Both the position numbers and the translations under genes were made by a program. A stretch of DNA of 7,176 nucleotides from Beijerinckiaceae bacterium. Its GTDB lineage: Bacteria; Pseudomonadota; Alphaproteobacteria; Rhizobiales; Beijerinckiaceae. The stretch's first letter is position 1. Each line of letters starts with the position of its first letter. The stretch covers positions 1 through 7,176 of the forward strand of contig DAICZI010000082.1 of the NCBI GenBank assembly GCA_027311205.1. The letters run 5' to 3'. The notes beneath the pieces were generated by a model. It did no database searches. It was not told the origin of the DNA and saw only the letters and a list, made by a program, of their open reading frames with translations. Below are positions 5,274 through 7,176 of this stretch, piece after piece.

Positions 5274-7050
5274 ATTTATGCCCAGCGTGCGCCGCCATCT
5301 TGATCTGCTGATCCACTTTCATCTGCTCGGCTTTGGCGATTTCGCGCCGCACGATGCCTGCTGCCAGTTCATCCGGGTTCGGCGCGTCGACGTGCTCGAC
5401 AACATCCAGCGGCGACATGGCACCGATCTTGACCAGATCGAAGACGAGCGCTTTGGCTTCCATGGCGAACAACGGCGAAGACGAATGCGAGTCCACCGTC
5501 AGCGACACGTCTTCCGGCAGATCGCTGAAGGAAAAATAGACCGGCACCAGACCGGGCGCCGGGGGCCGCAAGATTTCCAGTTCGTCTTTGCTGCTGACGT
5601 TCTCGACACCTGCGGCGGCTTCTGGCACCCAGGCCAGCAATTTGCGGGCGATACCGGCACGGGCCAGATCAAGGGTGAGAGCTCCGAAGGATTCAACATC
5701 GCGCTCGATGCCCAGCGCCCGCTCCTTGAAGAAGGCGGAGGCCATCGACACGGCCACTTCGGCTTGCACGCCTGAGCGCATTCCGGCACCGCCGCCCTGG
5801 CCTTGCACGGTCGGCGGCATGCCCATCATGGCGTCGAACATGCGCTCGTATTGTTGCAATGAGCCCCAGAGATCGGGCGGCACCTGAATGGTTTCCTTCT
5901 CGATTTTGGCATTCGGGTTGGTATCCGTCCAATAGCCGCCCGGCTTGTTGAATTTCGAGAACGTCACCTGGTTGACGCCGGTCGAGCCGGTAAATTTGGT
6001 CGGCGGGTCTTCCTGCTTGCGCAGCAGCTTGTTGGTGCCGACGATGCGGGCGTTGATGGCTTCCTGGAGCATGAAGACGCGGGTAAGCTCCGAACGACCG
6101 AAGAAATAATCGTCAACCGGGTTGACGCAGAACGTGTTGAAGGGGTGCGACTGTTGCAGGTCTCGGGCGGTCGTTCTGGCTTCTGGATCGTAGGCCAGAG
6201 CGTTGACGATATTGTACCGCCCCAGCAGAAGAATTTTGTCGCCGATCAACTGGAAGGTCGCCCAGTCATCTTTTGCGTCATTCCACACCCAGACCTCACG
6301 CATTTCCAGCATGAAGGATTGAGTCTCCGATACGAGCGCGGGCTTGGGCTGGCCCATCCACTCGACGACACCGCCGATTGAACTGCTGCCGCCGCTGGGT
6401 TGATAGGGTTGCTGGCCGCCGACGATAACGTCCATGACGGCATTGCGCCCGTCGTCATTGGTGCCGTTGGAGGGTGTCAGGAGTGCTTCGCCCATGGCGC
6501 GCAGCAGTGCCGAGTCCGGCAGGTCGCGGATAAGGCGCTCGAACTGCCACCAGGTGATCATCATGCAATGGCAGAAGGCTTCCATGTTTACGTCAAGCGC
6601 CGTGTGCGCTTCATAGAGCACACCGAAATCTTCTGGCTTCACCAGTTCAGCAGACAATTTCCCCTGCTTCATGGATTGTTTGGTGATTCCAAGGCCGCTG
6701 ATCAGCGAGGATTTGACGGCGCGGGAGATCAGTGTGTCCGAATCAGAGCGGCGGCATAGATTGCGGATGGCTGTTGAAGCGGCTCTTCCCTTGGCTTCAT
6801 TGACGATATTCGGGATATCAGGATCGCTGATATGAAAACGCATTGATATAGGCGAATACAAAAGGGAATTAAGCAAGTCAATCGCCGACGCCGTTTTATT
6901 GAAGATTGCCGGTGAATTTCCGTCAACTGAGCCTATATCATAAATTCTCTGAAAGAAATCGCCTCGTTGCTTGCGGTTATCCCGCGATGACATGCAAGAA
7001 TTTGCGATCTCTGCTACGAAATCCACCAGATTAGTTGAGGGTATCCGCAT
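5272..7050 (-). CDS. Phage portal protein
   Basis: This 592-residue protein fits the portal family, the dodecameric ring at one prohead vertex through which TerL pumps DNA. Supporting segments are the N-terminal clip/stem-like part with INDLL-type hydrophobic helices (KTASAIDLLNSLLYSPISM), the central PVDDYFFGRSELTRVFMLQEAINARI (311-336), typical of portals, and the region 398-465. That last region has QQYERMFDAMMGMPPTV, then a GGGAGMRSG turn, then a long helix (EVAVSMASAFFKERALGIERDVESFG) matching the stem and crown-base helices. Residues 212-228 are a Gly/Ser/Gln-rich loop. The C-terminus (566-592) is a charged helix. The ATG at 7050 has AGGAT eight bases upstream. The first 300 bases of the gene are notably AT-richer than the rest. 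It is transcribed toward terL, which is unusual. A more exact portal subfamily is not assigned. Confidence 0.85.
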   Translation of the reverse strand: MRIPSTNLVDFVAEIANSCMSSRDNRKQRGDFFQRIYDIGSVDGNSPAIFNKTASAIDLLNSLLYSPISMRFHISDPDIPNIVNEAKGRAASTAIRNLCRRSDSDTLISRAVKSSLISGLGITKQSMKQGKLSAELVKPEDFGVLYEAHTALDVNMEAFCHCMMITWWQFERLIRDLPDSALLRAMGEALLTPSNGTNDDGRNAVMDVIVGGQQPYQPSGGSSSIGGVVEWMGQPKPALVSETQSFMLEMREVWVWNDAKDDWATFQLIGDKILLLGRYNIVNALAYDPEARTTARDLQQSHPFNTFCVNPVDDYFFGRSELTRVFMLQEAINARIVGTNKLLRKQEDPPTKFTGSTGVNQVTFSKFNKPGGYWTDTNPNAKIEKETIQVPPDLWGSLQQYERMFDAMMGMPPTVQGQGGGAGMRSGVQAEVAVSMASAFFKERALGIERDVESFGALTLDLARAGIARKLLAWVPEAAAGVENVSSKDELEILRPPAPGLVPVYFSFSDLPEDVSLTVDSHSSSPLFAMEAKALVFDLVKIGAMSPLDVVEHVDAPNPDELAAGIVRREIAKAEQMKVDQQIKMAAHAGHK

Positions 7051-7058
7051 GTCATACT

Positions 7059-7063
7059 ATCCT
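7059..7063 (-). promoter_or_regulatory. Ribosome binding site of the portal gene
   Basis: AGGAT reads on the minus strand, eight bases before the ATG at 7050. It is a moderate Shine-Dalgarno match with acceptable spacing and supports this start. Confidence 0.5.
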
Positions 7064-7097
7064 ATGCTGTCGCATCCCGTACTATTTTTAACCTATA

Positions 7098-7125
7098 TTG
7101 ACAAGAGCAGCAAATCCAGTGTAAT
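7098..7125 (+). promoter_or_regulatory. Sigma70-like promoter pointing right, out of the window
   Basis: A consensus -35 TTGACA (7098-7103) is followed after 16 bases by TGTAAT (7120-7125), five of six matches to TATAAT. The site lies in an AT-rich gap with no other gene. Transcription would begin near 7132 and run off the right edge, so a rightward gene divergent from the portal is expected there. I found no equally good leftward promoter for the portal in the same gap. Confidence 0.5.
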
Positions 7126-7133
7126 TTTACCTT

Positions 7134-7161
7134 ACCGAACTGAGGCTAGTTTCGTTTCGGT
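7134..7161. repeat. Inverted repeat just downstream of the rightward promoter
   Basis: ACCGAA (7134-7139) and TTCGGT (7156-7161) are exact inverted copies, 16 bases apart. An alternative inner pairing (CGAACT with AGTTTCG, one bulge) is possible. Because it starts at the predicted transcription start, it could be an operator or a leader hairpin. It is short enough to occur by chance. Confidence 0.3.
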
Positions 7162-7176
7162 GACTGAACCCTAACC

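Larger units (their letters stand above)
7051..7176. other. AT-rich intergenic region upstream of the portal gene
   Basis: No convincing gene lies here. The rightward open frame that crosses it is antisense to the portal gene in its first part and has no start context. The stretch holds the portal ribosome binding site, a rightward promoter candidate and a small inverted repeat, as expected for a divergent control region. Confidence 0.5.

Noticed and set aside
5059..5775. Rightward 238-codon open frame opposite the methyltransferase and portal
   Set aside because: It spans the junction of two well-supported leftward genes and is rich in Arg and His, as in a shadow frame.
7166..7176. Telomere-like CCCTAACC at the right edge
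   Set aside because: It is a single copy and not a repeat array, so it is coincidental.
1..7176. CRISPR arrays, tRNA or rRNA genes, insertion sequences, terminal repeats
   Set aside because: I saw no regularly spaced repeats, no cloverleaf-like stretch, no transposase and no match between the two window ends.

Overview
This window looks like part of a tailed double-stranded DNA phage or prophage genome. The anchors are a complete terminase large subunit (TerL) with all its ATPase and nuclease motifs, and a portal protein. Several accessory genes typical of phages lie between them. Base composition (roughly 55-60% G+C over most of it), codon use and the kinds of small genes suggest a proteobacterial host, perhaps an alphaproteobacterium. 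That is an impression from style, not a proof. No integrase, capsid, tail or tRNA gene is visible, so lytic phage versus prophage cannot be decided here.

Layout. Positions 1-182 hold the tail end of an upstream reading frame, interrupted by one amber codon. A tightly packed rightward block (179-4685) follows: J-domain protein, TerL, a dATP/dGTP diphosphohydrolase-family (MazG-like, DUF5664) protein, a small acidic phage protein, a zinc-finger/coiled-coil protein, and an XF1762-family (GNAT-like) protein. Several junctions overlap by 1-4 bases (GTGA, TAGTG, ATGA), the mark of one translationally coupled transcript. A leftward block (7050-4693) meets it head-on: the portal gene, then a small DPPY-type methyltransferase whose ribosome binding site overlaps the portal stop codon. 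The two blocks converge with only 7 bases between their stop codons. The right end (7051-7176) is an AT-rich gap upstream of the portal gene, with a good sigma70-like promoter pointing out of the window.

How the genes fit together. TerL and portal form the DNA packaging motor. The J-domain protein lies just before terL, where a small terminase is often found, and may be a packaging or chaperone partner. The diphosphohydrolase-like protein would adjust the purine dNTP pool. The methyltransferase would modify DNA or nucleotides. The XF1762 and methyltransferase genes at the convergent junction look like accessory cargo, and the methyltransferase is clearly poorer in G+C than the structural genes.

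Most notable points: TerL and portal in opposite, converging orientations; the J-domain protein next to terL; a peptide motif of the form GG[YW]xxLPP shared by two adjacent, otherwise different proteins; two places where an amber codon separates segments open in the same frame; a composition break inside the portal gene; and a strong hairpin near the convergent junction. I see no clear evidence for a wholly new multi-gene system.
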